A stretch of DNA of 64,000 nt from Rhizophagus clarus (Eukaryota > Glomeromycota > Glomeromycetes > Glomerales > Glomeraceae). Positions 1 to 13,746 of this stretch are shown here, one piece after another (within the stretch, counting starts at the first letter, position 1; every line of letters starts with the position of its first letter). A program made the position numbers and the translations under genes. The DNA lies in NCBI GenBank assembly GCA_015698045.1, contig BLAL01000167.1, positions 183,847 to 247,846 on the forward strand. Reading direction: 5' to 3'. The notes below the pieces were generated by a model. The model did no database searches, was not told the origin of the DNA, and saw only the letters and a list, made by a program, of their open reading frames with translations.

Positions 1-344
1 AATTGCTCCGCTTGAATAACCCAAAGCAATTACTTTGCCTGATAAAGTATCAATTATAATTATATATTTGACAACTTAAAACTATACAAGTATTCTGAAT
101 TATTACCGTCAGGTCTCCACGTTAAAACCTCCACTTTGTCTTCAGCATGCTTTTCAGCTGGCAAAGTCCAAATTTTTTCTAGGGAATTAAACCATCTAGC
201 TACCCAAACAGAATCTGTTTCAGTGCAAACTGCAAGCAAATCCATTGTTGGACACATTGATATTAACTTTATAGGATCATTGACACCATGTTGGTTCATT
301 AATCGGAATGATATATGTGAAGCAAATTCATGTTGGAATATCAT
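1..344 (-). CDS. APC4: Anaphase-promoting complex subunit 4 (N-terminal part, cut by window edge)
   Basis: This is the 5' end of a gene running off the left edge. Exon 1 is 344-107, a 68-bp GT-AG intron follows (106-39), and exon 2 starts at 38. The join restores the WRPDGK-type turn followed by VIALGYSSG, which is the hallmark of the Apc4 WD40 domain (CPTMDLLAV..., then WRPDG.. and a short strand). APC4 is a scaffold subunit of the APC/C ubiquitin ligase, which drives mitotic exit in the nucleus. An alternative ATG lies three codons upstream at 353. The gene is divergent from the LRR gene at 466, with about 120 bp between the two starts. Confidence 0.8.
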
Positions 345-465
345 TTTTTGCAAAATAAAATAACAAATAAAGTTTCGTTTATCACGCGTTGTTTTTTAAA
401 AAATTGATTATGTAATATAAAAACCTATAAAGGAGCTATTTTGAAAATTGTTAAGTTTATCCGAT

Positions 466-1749
466 ATGGTTAAGGGTTCTCGACAAAAATTTAAACAGAG
501 GTTTCGAAAATCTAACATTATACCACCAACTTTCAGAAATAATTACATACCAACAGATCAAAAAGACCATGAATCAACAAGCCAAGTGTCCACATTACTG
601 GATAAGTTACGTAAGGAAACTCGGTTCGATAATGGAACCGTTTCTACAAATATTTCATCCACCTTACCACAACCAGCGTTTAATTATTTAATGAGAGAGC
701 ATGCCGAAAGAGAACAACAAGAAAGAGGAGAACGAGAGGTTATGAGACAACGAGTATCTGGTCCAGCACCACCCAAAAGCTGGCAAGAAGCTTGGCAAGG
801 TAAAAGTGAAACAACAGAGTTACTTATTAAGTATCGAAAGGGAAGAAGGAGAGCCTGGGATGGTGAGGCAATTTGCCAGTGCTATTGATATATACTTTTA
901 AAATGTGTCTTGATAGTTTTGCTTTGATATTAAAATTAACTCCCAATTACTTTCTTAGATTCAACCTTTCCAACGCGTAAAACTAAAACACTTTTGGAAA
1001 TCTGTTCAAAAACAGTAGCCATAAATATTAAATCTTACATATCATATCCATATTTTGCAAATATTCCAACTCATCTGAAGCAATGTATTCTTTCGTCTTT
1101 GAGTGTTTATAATCCTCTTACCGAAGAAATACTTCCATTATTTAATACGGACATTGAATACGAAGAATTAGATCTTGCGAACAGTACTATCAATTTAGAA
1201 AGCTTCAAAAAATCTTTTTGGAAAATTGTTAAAGAAAAAGATTTAGTGAATAATTTAGTTAGAAATTGGGAAGACCTGGCAGATCAAGATGAAGAGACTG
1301 ATATTATATGCTCTAGAATCTTTGGCAAACCAATGGACATTACAAACGACGATGGTTCAACAATAACGAACAAACTTATATCCAAACTTCCAAAACTTCG
1401 AAAATTAAATTTGGGATTTGCTCATAATATTTCCGGTATTCCTTTATCTACATTGTTGGTTGCAACATTGCCATTATTAACACATTTATCAATTGCTGGA
1501 TGTTTTAATCGAGTGGATGGTCCGCACTCTTTACGTATTCTTTCAGGTTTAATAAATCTTTTGATTTTAGATATATCCTATTGTGAGTGGGCAACAGATC
1601 AAATTTTATTACAATTTATAAATTGGGATAGAGATTTAAAATCGCTGAGAATTTTGGTAGCAGTGAATTGTGGTAGTTGGAAAGACGTAGAAATTGTAAG
1701 AAAGAAATTATCTGAAAATCGAAGATCATTTGAACTTTGCACTGAATAG
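466..1749 (+). CDS. Leucine-rich-repeat (RNI-like) protein, function unknown
   Basis: There are two exons, 466-862 and 959-1749, giving 395 aa. The intron begins GTGAGG and ends TTCTTAG, and the phase-1 join gives an Asp codon. The N-terminal third is basic and polar with no domain I recognise. The second exon carries irregular leucine-rich repeats (LPKLRKLNLGFAHNISGIP, LLTHLSIAGC, LLILDISYC), of the RNI or F-box/LRR kind. No F-box is evident. The ATG at 466 was chosen because the codon that opens the frame at 448 is TTG. A role in ubiquitin ligase adaptation is only a guess from the fold. Confidence 0.75.
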
Positions 1750-2144
1750 TAAATTGAGCAGTCTCATAGCGGTGAATTCGAAGTGATCTCGTTATTTATT
1801 ATAAATAATTAAATAATCGCGACGACTAATTGTTTAGGAAACTTTTTAACAAATTTCTTAATCTAACAAATGTCTCATCCTGATGAATAACATCTATTTA
1901 ACTGTATAATTTTAAAGTTAATTTCATATCGGTAATAATAATTGATAATATAAGCCTGATATGTAGTTTAGTGCATACTTTCTTTAATCTCTCTAAATTG
2001 TCTTTGAATTAGTCTGAAGCCTGAATATGTTTTCTTCTTGTTCTTTTCTATTATAATGCTTTTTATGTTCTTAATTAAATCATTGATAAGACTTTTTCTT
2101 AACAAATGATCATTTAGTTCAATATAATGCGATTATTAATATAA
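1750..2144. other. Convergent intergenic spacer
   Basis: This is AT-rich sequence between the stop codons of the LRR gene and mdv1. It presumably holds both 3' UTRs. I see no ORF, RNA gene or repeat in it. Confidence 0.6.
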
Positions 2145-4906
2145 CTATAAAGCCCATAGTTTTACCACTTTATCTCTTCCTCCAGATGATAAAATCGAGT
2201 CTTTAAACTTCACACACTCTACTTGCTGTGAATGTCCTTCAAAGCTCGAATGTTGAAAATTTGTTCGATTATAAATCTAATAAATTTATCAAATTAATCC
2301 CTTTTCGACAATAAAATTAAATATATATGTATATAACTAACCTTTATATCATTGCTGCCAGCACAACTAACTATTTTGTTGGTATCAAACTGTAAACTTG
2401 TGATACCATTATCATAAGAGAAAGTATCAATTATGGATCCTGTTCTTAGGTCCCATATCTTGATACCAAAATAAGAGTTATATCGATAAAAATAAAAAAC
2501 AGTATTAATTATTAATCCGAGTAATAATATAGTGTATAAAAATTTCAAGACATGAAATACCTTTATGCTTCTGTCAATACTTCCGCTTACAACATGACGG
2601 TCATCAAACTGAAGACTAGTAATGGGTCCTGTTTCATAACAAAGAAATTTATTACTTTAACTTAAAATCAAATAAAATTTATTATATTCTCTAACCTGTA
2701 TGGCTCAACAGAGTTCTATGTGCCTGACCTGTTCTTACTATTAATTACAAAAGGCGAGAACAGTTATAATTAAATTTAATTTATACATGTATATATATAT
2801 AGAAAATAGATCGCGCACGTACAGTCCCACATTCGTATTGCACCATCTTCAGTTCCACTCGCTAAGCCAACATCTCGGAACTGCAAAGCTCCGATAAATT
2901 CGCCTCCATCAAATATATAATTATCAAATAACAATCCTGCTTGCCTACGTTCAATTTTAGAGCTGGACATGGCCCACAAAATGTCCATAGTTAAAATACA
3001 TTGTCCTGTTTCCATATCCCAATGTTTCATAGTCTTATCTGAAGATCCAGATACCTTTCACAATTGATAAAATAAATAAGTAACTAACTATTCTTTCTAG
3101 CTCAAAAATGCTATAAGATTCACTAAGACTCACGAGACTGTTATTTTCAAAATATAGACAAGTAATTGATTTACTGTGTCCCTCCAACGAAGATATCCAA
3201 CAATTATCACCAACATTTGATAATCCATTTGTTTCATGTACCGAAGCTGAAGCGAAACTTAATTCTGATAAATTTGTCACAGATTCGGGATGGGATATTA
3301 GCTTAGATAAATCCCATTGACGAATCGTTTTATCGCGTGAGCCTGTCACTAAATGGGATCCATTTACTTGCAAACAATTAACTACATCTATTTAAATAGA
3401 ATATATATATACAAAGAACAAAATTAGTAATGCATTTATATATTATTAAAAGATTAATTATTACCTTTATGTCCATCTAAAATACCCAAGCAGCGATAAT
3501 TATTCAGATCCCAAGCTCTTAATGTACGATCTAAAGAAGCAGTGACAAGTGTCTCACAAGATCTATCGAAATCAAGGCACGTGATAACATCATCATGACC
3601 TTCCAAAACCTATATATTTTTTTAAGTAAAAAATACTGCCATAAAATTTAATGACTACATTTATATGTACCTTGATACATGTTCCATGTTCATAATTATG
3701 TTTTGCAACACCTTTTCCTATTATAATAATAATAAAAAATATATGTTTGTTATTAAAGATCTAAATTTAGCGAGAAATTTACATAATATCAGGAAAGTCA
3801 TGAACCTTTTGTACGCGTTCGTCTTTCATTATAATTATTTTCGGGGTTAAAATTGGCAATCTTTTCATCTAAACTTTCCACTAAATTAAAATGTCAATAT
3901 GTAACAAAAAGAAACAAAGAATCACAGCTAATATATAAAAATTAATAATTTACGTTGGCTGGATAGTTCGATCTGTCTTTCGTTACATTTTGCTAAATTC
4001 GTTTCCAAGTTTAGTTTTCTAGCGGTCAATTCTGCGATTTCACTTTCAATTTTTTTAATCTCGGCCTTTGTTCGTGACTAAATTAGATATATCATAAATA
4101 ACTTGAAATATGCAATATTCTTTTGATTAGAACATACCTCTTGCATTTGTATTTTGTTGTTCTCTCTTACAACTCTATCACGGTCCGCAATAAGTTGATT
4201 AAGTGGTTTATAATCACTATCTATCGATGCTATTTTTTAATAGTAAATATAAGACTTATTAAAAAGATCAGATTTTAATAAGTCTATGTAAAAAAAAAAT
4301 AAATAATTACAATTGGCTTTCCTTTTATTAGAAATAATCATTACCTATGTCAGACATTGCATCTTGCGGACCAAAAGCTTCGGTTAAAAGACCTCTTACT
4401 TTTCGTTTATGAAACTTTGATTTTTTCTTAGAATTATTTGGAGGCTCAACCTCTTGAAAAGTTGCTTTATATCCCTGAAACAACGATAAGGGAGCTTTAG
4501 ATTCTGGTATCTCTGAATTAAATAAAATATCATCGGGATTTGGAGTAGTTGTACTTGTTGAAATGTCTTCTAAAGAAACAAGTTTGTTTGAACCTTCTTT
4601 TGTATGACGAGCACTTCCATTATTTACAAGTTGTTGTATGCGACGTTGATCCATTAACTGAGGTGCAAGTTCAGATAGAATATAAGCAGTATCTCCCTTT
4701 ACAGCACGAGTTGTTAAAGGGGAGAAAAGCATAGATGCTGTGGTTGACACGGTGGTTGACATTGTACCAGTTACCGTACTCGCGATACTTTCAAGGTGCA
4801 ATGATGGTAAAAAGTCATTTAAGCGAGAATCACTTAAACTGGAGAACCGTTTTGAATCTTGGTTCTTATTTGACGATAGAGAACCAGCATTATTGGTCGT
4901 GCTCAT
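2145..4906 (-). CDS. mdv1: Mitochondrial division protein 1-like WD40 protein (Mdv1/Caf4)
   Basis: Twelve exons give 626 aa: 4906-4345, 4229-4138, 4077-3954, 3880-3806, 3717-3671, 3609-3465, 3387-3134, 3054-2823, 2728-2696, 2628-2561, 2458-2342 and 2276-2145. All junctions are GT-AG and in phase. Order of parts: a low-complexity Ser/Thr N-terminus, an SLFQGYKAT motif near residue 150 typical of fungal Mdv1, a coiled coil (about 188-300), then a WD40 propeller (about 305-626) with repeats such as TASLDRTLRAWDL, TGSRDKTIRQWDL and SGSIDRSIKIWDL. Mdv1 links the outer-membrane receptor Fis1 to the dynamin Dnm1 and nucleates fission complexes. An ATG five codons upstream (4921) is possible. The start is divergent from RPL10 with 384 bp between the ATGs. 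Confidence 0.9.
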
Positions 4907-5105
4907 TGTTATGCTTCTCAACTACACATCCGACAAATTTTTACATCTAATCTATTTTTATAACTCGTTCTGGTGGAGTGGAAGATATCACATTGGATAC
5001 AGTAACTATTTTTAGTCCTAAAGTGTAAAGTGTAACTATATACTTGGCACAATAGATATCACATCAATCAGTGTTCTGTTTCCGGGTGACTGGTGTGAAC
5101 TAATG

Positions 5106-5113
5106 TCACGTGA
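5106..5113. promoter_or_regulatory. Palindromic TCACGTGA motif in the mdv1/RPL10 divergent promoter
   Basis: A perfect 8-bp palindrome sits 178 bp upstream of the RPL10 ATG. It matches the class of E-box bound by Cbf1-type bHLH factors in other fungi. The same or a near-identical motif is found upstream of U2AF1 and CTC1 in this window. Function is inferred. Confidence 0.4.
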
Positions 5114-5287
5114 TATCTACATTTGTAATCAATATGATTTATAATCTTGCCGAAATTCTATATTTCTCCCTAAAAAAGTATAAATATGGTAAAAAAAAAA
5201 TTTCTTTACCCAAAAACTTTGGTACCGAGTCAGTATCACAAAAAAATTTGATCTTTTTTTTCGAAACCTTTACAAGTAATTTATTAA

Positions 5288-6183
<896 letters not shown>

Positions 6184-6329
6184 TGAACAAATAAAAATTG
6201 ATTTATCAAAGGGTTATTTTTAAGAAACCTGTCTTAAAAGTTTATTAAATTATGATAATAAATTTTTTTTTTTTATATATATATAAAATTTTTTTCTAGT
6301 CATTGTTGTCTTGCTTGAGAATTATTATT

Positions 6330-7108
6330 CTATGGAGCGAATGTTCTATAAAGTAAATCCCAGGATATTCCTAGTATTTGAGCATCATTTTCGACAGCAT
6401 AGCAATTTATTACGCAAACTGGATCTCCTTCTTTGAGAGGAGCTGACAGACAATCTTGAGGTCTACCATACGGATGTATAGTGAATGAATCCTTAATATT
6501 CGATATTTAATATGAAAGATATCAGCAACTGAATTATTGAATTTGGACTTTAAATGAATAAAATTTACCTCATAATTTGAATCTTCATAACACCATTGTG
6601 TGTTGTTAGCGTTAATTGATGAATCCATGAAAACGGTGTTTTCTTTCCTATTCCATGATAAACTGAATTGATAATGGCAATATGATCAAAAATAATATAA
6701 TAAAATATTCAGAAATTGAAATACTAAATGAATAAACCATACACAGTTCCTCCAGTTCCATGTATTTTAAATGGATTTTTGCACCCCGGATAATTTTGAT
6801 GCAATAAGCTTATGTAAAATTTAACTTGACTGGGTATACTAGAACAGTCATTTAAATACATTGGATTTGTTGCCGAATCTAAACATTTCCAATGGTATTC
6901 TATTAAAAAAAAAACAAAATTAGTTCACGGTAATAAGATAGAAAGAATATATAAGTAAGTTGTTAGCATTACTATTTTGAATCGTATTAATTGAAAGCCT
7001 AGGTATACTTGGACCACCATGGCTGTGGGCACTACGACGAGAAAAACATTCCTGAAAACAAAATATGTTCAGTAATATTATAAAAACAAAATAATTTTTG
7101 AAATACAT
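6330..7108 (-). CDS. Small secreted protein with signal peptide, family not recognised
   Basis: Four exons (7108-6973, 6899-6743, 6662-6569, 6491-6330) give 182 aa. Residues 1-23 are a clear signal peptide: MYFKNY followed by a hydrophobic core ending near CFS. The mature part has six or seven cysteines spaced through short blocks (WKCLDSA, LNDCSS, YPGCKNP, WCYEDS, PQDCLSAP, VCVINC), consistent with disulfides outside the cell. There is no second membrane segment. The frame of exons 3 and 4 was fixed by the join WCYEDSNYE-DSFTIHPYG. A beta-trefoil or lectin-like fold is conceivable but I do not recognise the family. In a plant-associated fungus it would qualify as a candidate secreted effector, which is inference only. 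Confidence 0.7.
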
Positions 7109-7468
7109 TCTATGCAAAAAAAGTAAAACCGAATACGCACGACCGAGGAAAGCAAAGGTATAAATAATTTATTTTTTATGTAAGTTAATACATGTTTTTC
7201 TCAATTTGGAAGTTACAAGGCAATATATCGTACAAGAAAGGAGCCTTCACTGTAACACCACACATCATGTCTTGAGTAGTAAGAATTTATTACATTTGAA
7301 AACGTCTTGTTTAAATTTTTATCAGATCAATATATATATTAGCTGTAGCTGATAAGAATCAAGTACAAGAGATCCACGGCGCGGACCTCATTAATATAGA
7401 TTGAACACCTTAAATATCGCCATTCCTTGCGCCCCAATGCTCACTGTAAAAATTTGCTAAAAACAATA

Positions 7469-9767
7469 ATGATGGAGGAAACGACGATATTTGTCCCAAT
7501 GTGGCCTCCATTTAAAGACTTACCAGAGGTCAAATCTTTCATCGGCGTTATTTTCGCTGTAGCTGGCAATGTGAGTTTTTTTCACCTTTGTTTATTCATA
7601 CTATTCTTTTTTTAACTAATACATATACTTTTATCGTCTATGTAAGATTTTGATATCTGTAGCATTGAATGTTCAAAAAAGCGCCCATAATGAACTAAAT
7701 AGGCTCCAATTAAATAATTTCAATTCAGGAGCTTCTGGTTCGGATTTTTCGTCGCGTAGTTTACATACCAATAATGACGAATATGAAGTTTTATTAGATC
7801 CAGAACAATATAGCGAAACAAATTATCTTCGTTCTAAAGCATGGTGGGCTGGGATATTTTTAATGATCATTGGTAAGTAATTTTTAATCAATATGACTTC
7901 ACACGCGGTTGTTCACATTCTGTGATTATTTGAAAGCAATTGTTCTTTTTCTCTTTAGGTGAATTAGGAAATTTTATGGCTTATGCATTCGCACCAGCTT
8001 CGGTAGTAGCTCCTTTAGGAACAGTTGCTTTGATTTCTAATGTTATTTTAGCTCCGATCATGTTAAAAGAAAGATTTCGTACGCAGGATTTAATAGGAAT
8101 TCTTATTGCGATAATTGGAGCAGTTGTGGTTGTAGTCAATTCGAAGTCAGACGAAGTAAAGGTGCTTACTATTTCCGTGAATCTGTCTTATAATTGTTTA
8201 GAATTTATTTAAATTAATTTAATTATTTTTCAGCTTACGCCTGAAGCCATATGGACCGCCATTAAAGAGACAAAATTCATAATTTATTTTATAATTACAG
8301 CGGCATTGGCTAGTTTTTTAATGTATTTGTCCGATAGAGTTGGACATAAAACGTGTTTTGTTGATTTATCTCTAGTTGCAATTTTCGGTAATTACACAAT
8401 GAAAGTTTCAAAGGTCAAATCTGTTTTCTTATATATATACTTATATTGTTCCGATAATTTTAGGTGGATATACTGTATTAGCGACAAAATCTCTTTCATC
8501 TATGTTGACAATGAAATTTGTCGCAATGTTTACTTACTCAATAACTTATCTTATATTGATAGTATTAATGGGTACGGCAGTATTTCAGATTCGATTCCTT
8601 AACAAAGCTTTAAAACAATTCGATTCAACGGTAAAATTATTTGATATTAAGAAAAATTTTTTAAAGATTTTGTTATTAAATTAAAACTCTCATACATATA
8701 GGAAGTTATTCCTATACAATTTGTTCTTTTTACAATCTCTGCAATCATAGGCAGTGCTGTATTATACAATGATTTTGCAGATATGAATTTCTGGAAATTT
8801 ACTGGATTTTTTATAGGATGTATATTAACATTTGTAGGTGTTTATTTTATCACATCTAACAGAAATGAATCTGAAGGATATTCGCATCCAAGTTCTAGTA
8901 ATTTATCGAGTGGATCTGTAAGGAGTAGCAGAATGGTAGATCCTTTACGTGCTGTATTACCTGTCTTGCCTGACGAACTTAATGGGTCTGGCGGTTCGGG
9001 TGAATTTAATAGGCAATATTCATCATTTAACCAAAGTTCGGTTGCTACGGGTATTCCCCGTAGACATACATTAACCGAACCAGCAGTTCTTTCCTCGAAC
9101 TCACCGCTTTTAAATGGTTACAGTTCTTTGAGAAATGATGGAATATTAAGATCGTTAGGAGTTTCTGCAACTTCCTTGACTGCCGGAGTAAGTCAAGCAT
9201 TAAATTCTGTGGGTGCTCGTCATTCGCATGCGTTAGGACTAGGTAGGATCAGAGAGTGTTTTATATGTGATTACTACTCAATGGTCAACTACTTTTTTCT
9301 AATTTTTTTTCTTTTTTTTAAAAAAATTTGGTTTTTTTGTCTAAATATCATTAGAACAAGTATTTGAAAATTATAAAGGGGGAGGAAAAGACTATAACGC
9401 TCATCGTCGAAGTATTTCTGTTCCTCCTGGTCTAGTTTCTCGTGGAGTTGATTATTCAAATCATCAAAATGCTAGAATAAGCAGCCCCCTAGTTATTAAC
9501 GTTGATGATGATAGTGAAAGTTTTGGTGCACAGCCAAAATCTTATGCTAATTCATCATATAGCAATTCTGAATATTCCGATTACACAGATACTGCTCAAA
9601 CTGACGACGACGCAAGAACAATTAGTGGATTGACTATTTCAACAAATGGAAGCAATGTAGGAAATTATATGGGTGATGAAAGTAGCACTTACGAGGCTTT
9701 CCATAATTACTCTGACGATATGGGTGATTTACCGGATTTGCCTTTAAGGCGAGATTATGGTGAATAG
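7469..9767 (+). CDS. NIPA-type magnesium transporter
   Basis: Seven exons (7469-7570, 7647-7872, 7959-8161, 8234-8387, 8464-8630, 8702-9242, 9355-9767) encode 601 aa. The first ~330 residues hold about nine membrane segments with the family signature GELGNFMAYAFAPASVVAPL, SNVILAPIMLKER and FNY/YNDF-like blocks of the NIPA (DUF803) Mg transporter family. The last ~250 residues are a Ser/Asn-rich cytoplasmic tail, much longer than in animal NIPA proteins and typical of fungal members. Two consecutive ATGs occur at 7469 and 7472. The gene is divergent from the secreted-protein gene (360 bp). Confidence 0.88.
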
Positions 9768-10239
9768 TAACAAAAGTGGGAGATTTTTTGTTGATTCACC
9801 TACTTATTGATAAAGGAAAGAAACTCTATTATTATAGCGAACTCATCAATTCTTTATCAGCTATTTACATCATTATCAATTTTTCAATGTTTTATTTATC
9901 TTGTCTTTTTTATAAATTATTGGACATTTTTTTCTATATTATTTATGTAATATTTATTTTTTCAATTTTTGAACAATATTTTAAAAAATAATTTTATATA
10001 TTAAAAAAGGTTTAAAATCTTGATATATTATAACTTTAGCCTTGTTAATTACATTAAATTAATGCCTTTTACAAAATTTAATCTGATAAATAAAACTGTA
10101 TATTGTATTTGATATAAAATTTACACATATTCTATACAAATTGTATTTTTTCCAAATCCTGCCCAGAAATAGATTAATATATTTTATTTCTAGAATTTTT
10201 TTTTTTTTTTTTTTTCATTGATTCTCATTATAACTTTCT
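9768..10239. other. Convergent AT-rich 3' spacer
   Basis: AT-rich sequence with a long poly-T tract near 10199-10215 lies between the stop codons of the NIPA and PPP4R2 genes. I see no coding signal. Confidence 0.6.
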
Positions 10240-12158
10240 TTATTTCCTCAAACTTTCCTCCCCTGGCTTTGCTTCGTTTTTTCCTTTAAACAGTCCCTTC
10301 TCATGATCTCTGCTTTTTTCATTATTATCTTCTACGCTCTTTTCACTCATTTTTTTAATCTTATCATCAACCTTATCTTCATTATTTTCCTTGATCGATT
10401 TTTCATTAATTATTTCCCTTACATTCTTTTTATTTTCATCTTTATTTTCTCCGTTTTCCTCTTTTTCTGCAATTATTTTGTCTCCAGCAATTTCTTTCCC
10501 TTTTTCTTTAGCTTCAGCAATCTCATTTTTCTCCTCAAATAAACTATCAACTTCATCATTTTCTACATCTTCCGAAGTATTTTCACTATCTTCCTCGACT
10601 ATCTTATCTTCAATATTATCTTCTTTCTTTTTTTTGGTCATCTTTTTTGAATTCCTTTCATTTTCATCAATCATATCATCCTCGATGTCATAATCTCTTT
10701 TTTTCTTGACGACCTTTCCAACAACATTATCTTCGAATTGCTCTTCAAACATATCATGCTTTTCTTCATTAGCATCCTGTATTTTTTCTTCATCCATTTT
10801 ATCTAGATCGTCTTCTGGTATATCAGTTTCTTGTTTTTCATAATAATAATCTTCATTCATATCATCATCTTCTTCGTTATCTGCTACTTCCAATTCTGCG
10901 TTATAAGTGAATTTAATAGGAACCAATTTGGGAGAATTAGCATTTTCTTTTTCTATTTCTTCTGCATTATAGGCGAAACTAATAGGAACCAATTTTGGAG
11001 ACGTGGTAACTTCCATTAATTCCAACTTATCTGTAAGTGTAATTGTATTAGATAGAGATGGAAACGCGTCAAGAGATGATTGCACCGTTAAAACCTACAA
11101 AAAAAATTTTGAATTACCCAAATAAATTGTCAGAATTAACAGAAGAATAAATGAAAAATTGAGAATAATTTGTTAAATTAAGGAACGACATAGAACTTAT
11201 TATTTAGTAATTGTTCTACTTGATTACCTTTTCCACGGCACGAAGCCATTTGATCAAAGTTTTATGATGCTGAAAAGGCCTTAGTATAAGCTCAGAAAGT
11301 CTTTGAATTGTGAATGGTGGTCTGTTATTCAAGTAGAATATTGAAAAAAAAAAAAAATATGTTTTTTTTAACGCTACTGTAAAGGTGAATAAATTTAATT
11401 ATACGAAATACCTTTCAAAATTGTCCAATAATTGATTAATAGTTTGCTTGTAAATTTCAACATCCGTTTTGTGTTTCTCATTTTTATCTAAATCATCTCC
11501 ATTTATCGCAATTTGAATATCTGAATCATGACATGTCTGTAGAAAAGAAATGATCAATATTAAAGATTGAATAGAAGTAAATTCAACTGTACACGAATAA
11601 TTTACCTTTTCAAGCCTTTCCCTAATAATACTCATAACTTTTGACCAGGAAACACTTTTGAAACAAAATATTGTTATACATTTAATAAAACGCGGAAAAA
11701 GTGCACAGCCAACGCGAAAATACATACTTTAATTCGTTATTCTCAGAAATATACGATAATATTTCGTCGTCAGAGTAAGAATCTGAAGGATCTAGCAAGA
11801 GATAAGATTGTATTTACTGAATAAAATAATAAAATAAAAATAAATTAAAGCGACTCACGTTCTTCCAAAGCTGTAGAATTTTTAGAAGCTTCTTGCTCTT
11901 TCGGTGTTTGAGGTTGTGAACAGGGTTGAGAGGAGGGTGAATAAGATGGCGACGTTTGTAGTTGTGCTTGACGCGGAGGAGATAGTAAATTCACGGGAGA
12001 TTGAGGTTCTGATTGGGAATCTTCAAATGATTTAGCTTGAGATGTAGTGGGTTCTAATTTTCAAGGCAAACAAGCTTAGAATAGTGAACCAAAAATTAGG
12101 TAGATCAATGCAATCTCACGAGTGGTTCACCTTCGTTAGTTAGACTCGTTGCGGCCAT
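10240..12158 (-). CDS. PPP4R2: Serine/threonine protein phosphatase 4 regulatory subunit 2 (PPP4R2/Psy4)
   Basis: Seven exons (12158-12131, 12053-11859, 11791-11728, 11654-11606, 11536-11412, 11321-11228, 11094-10240) give 469 aa. The conserved core is split across exons 4-7: WSKVMSIIRERLEK, then NQLLDNFER joined to PPFTIQRLSELILRP, then LRAVEKVLTVQ. FTIQRL.ELL and AVEK are the PPP4R2 signatures. The N-terminus is Ser/Pro/Gln-rich and the C-terminal ~200 residues are an acidic, lysine-rich low-complexity tail, as in the human protein. The regulator targets PP4 to DNA-damage and checkpoint substrates. An SPKLVPI-x-F-x-YNAE unit occurs twice just before the acidic tail. Confidence 0.85.
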
Positions 12159-12867
12159 AACCTCTTCGGCTTTTGGCTTGGAATAGAGGAAACTGAAGAA
12201 TGACGACATATGGTAAGTACAAAAAGTTTCTTTTTGAATGTTTGGATAAATGCAAACAAACGTGGCGATTGGCGAAGCAGGTGACAACTAAACAACAATG
12301 TTACTAATAACAAAACGTGATATCCAGTTTCACAAAACGTCATACAAATCACGACTTGTATTATAAAAAATTAAAAATAATCAAATATAAGAACAATAAT
12401 ACGAAAGATTGAATCTATTGCACCCAATAATCGACCTATTTGTGAGTTACTGGTTTGTAATGATTTTATCGCAGGAGTAGTTATTATATACCTACGCTGA
12501 TACTAGAGTAACTAGATTAAATTCAAAGAGAAAAAGAGATTATAATGATGGTGAACGAGAGGTGATTTATAAAATTGGTTTTAGTTACCTCAAATGAACT
12601 CAAAACTACTCGATAGACCATTCGCGACATGGGACAATGCACCAGTTAATAATACTAATCCCATAACCCAAACTTCAAATATTAATTTCTTCCTCATTTG
12701 TTTTCTTCATCTTCGTAATAATGGCCATTTAAAAGTTAATGTATATCCATTATAAAAGCTGATTATAAATTATATGTAATGATGATGATGTTGATGAATA
12801 TTTTGTGGAAAAAACGATAGGAACCTGTCGCTAATGGTCCAAATATATTATAAAATAAAGAAATGAA
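12159..12867. other. Spacer between PPP4R2 start and the 87-aa gene
   Basis: This holds the PPP4R2 promoter and the likely 3' UTR of the gene ending at 12868. On the minus strand a short hydrophobic reading stretch is visible at about 12590-12720, but it has no clear start or splice context and I do not call it. Confidence 0.4.
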
Positions 12868-13527
12868 TTAATCCATGAGTTTGTACTGGCTGTTGAATTT
12901 AGCTGTTGTCGTTTTAAATTCGTCTTTCTTAAGATTCAGGTAAAATAAAAAGAAAAATAGTATGACATTTATTACGAGTTTTATGCTCCATTATCCACTC
13001 TCCAATCGTTGGTCCTATTGAAAAATCTGCAAAATATGTCTCTTTGTATCCATCCAAAAGATGATTAATCTTAATTAAGGATATCCCTACAAATGACTTT
13101 ATTTCATCCTTAAAATTTAAAAACCGCTCTCTAGTTTATATTTAATTTCCGGTCTCCAGCTGACTTACCAAGAGCCTCTGGTAGAATGTATTAACTTTAT
13201 TAATATATCTTATATTTTAAATACCTTCGTGTTGGAGATGTGCAATCTGTTGCGCAATGCATAACTTGCTTCGGATAATTAATGATCCTACCAGAAGAAA
13301 TGTATCCAAAAAGCCATTAACCAATAATAAGTTTAATATGTTAAAAATTGTCCCTGTGATTGTCTGGTTGATATAAATAAAATTCTTTTGCGTCCTTTTC
13401 TATCTGATAATGTTCAAAGTGGGCCAAAAACAAAATATACTTGAATAATTAAGAAGCCGTAAATTTAAATCGGATTCTTTCTCTTTAAATGCATTTATTT
13501 ACCTGGGATAGCAGATTGTGTGGCCAT
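12868..13527 (-). CDS. Hypothetical 87-aa protein with a 9-nt micro-exon
   Basis: Proposed exons are 13527-13503, 13287-13225, 13177-13169 (9 nt), 13086-12976 and 12923-12868. Every junction is GT-AG and in phase, which is the main support. The product starts MATQSAIPG and contains blocks such as CIAQQIAHLQHEEALG and DGYKETYFADFS. I do not recognise a family. An alternative upstream 3' splice site for exon 2 (13353) would insert 22 hydrophobic residues; I prefer 13287 because its polypyrimidine tract is better. The ATG lies 219 bp from the divergent NFU1 ATG, consistent with a shared promoter. Confidence 0.45.
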
Positions 13528-13746
13528 TTTTGTGCGAAAAATTCAGTGATCACTAGAAACGAGATATTTAAATTTTTTCGATCGCGTTACTTTGTAACGA
13601 TCATGTTATACAAGTACCAATAGGTATAAATTATACCTTTTTAGAAAATTAAATTATAGTTGATTGTGTGACAAATAGTGACAATAGGACAAATATTTAC
13701 CTGAGCATTACAAATTGCAAATCTTTTTTTTTTTTGTATCAAAAAG

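Noticed and set aside
10303..11019. Several plus-strand ORFs opposite PPP4R2
   Set aside because: They are shadows of the acidic low-complexity tail on the other strand, rich in Phe and Ile, with no start context.
13070..13090. An ATATCCTTAA sequence on the minus strand resembling another U12 5' splice site
   Set aside because: There is no matching branch site or AC end in the next hundred bases, and the region reads well as the start of an ordinary exon.
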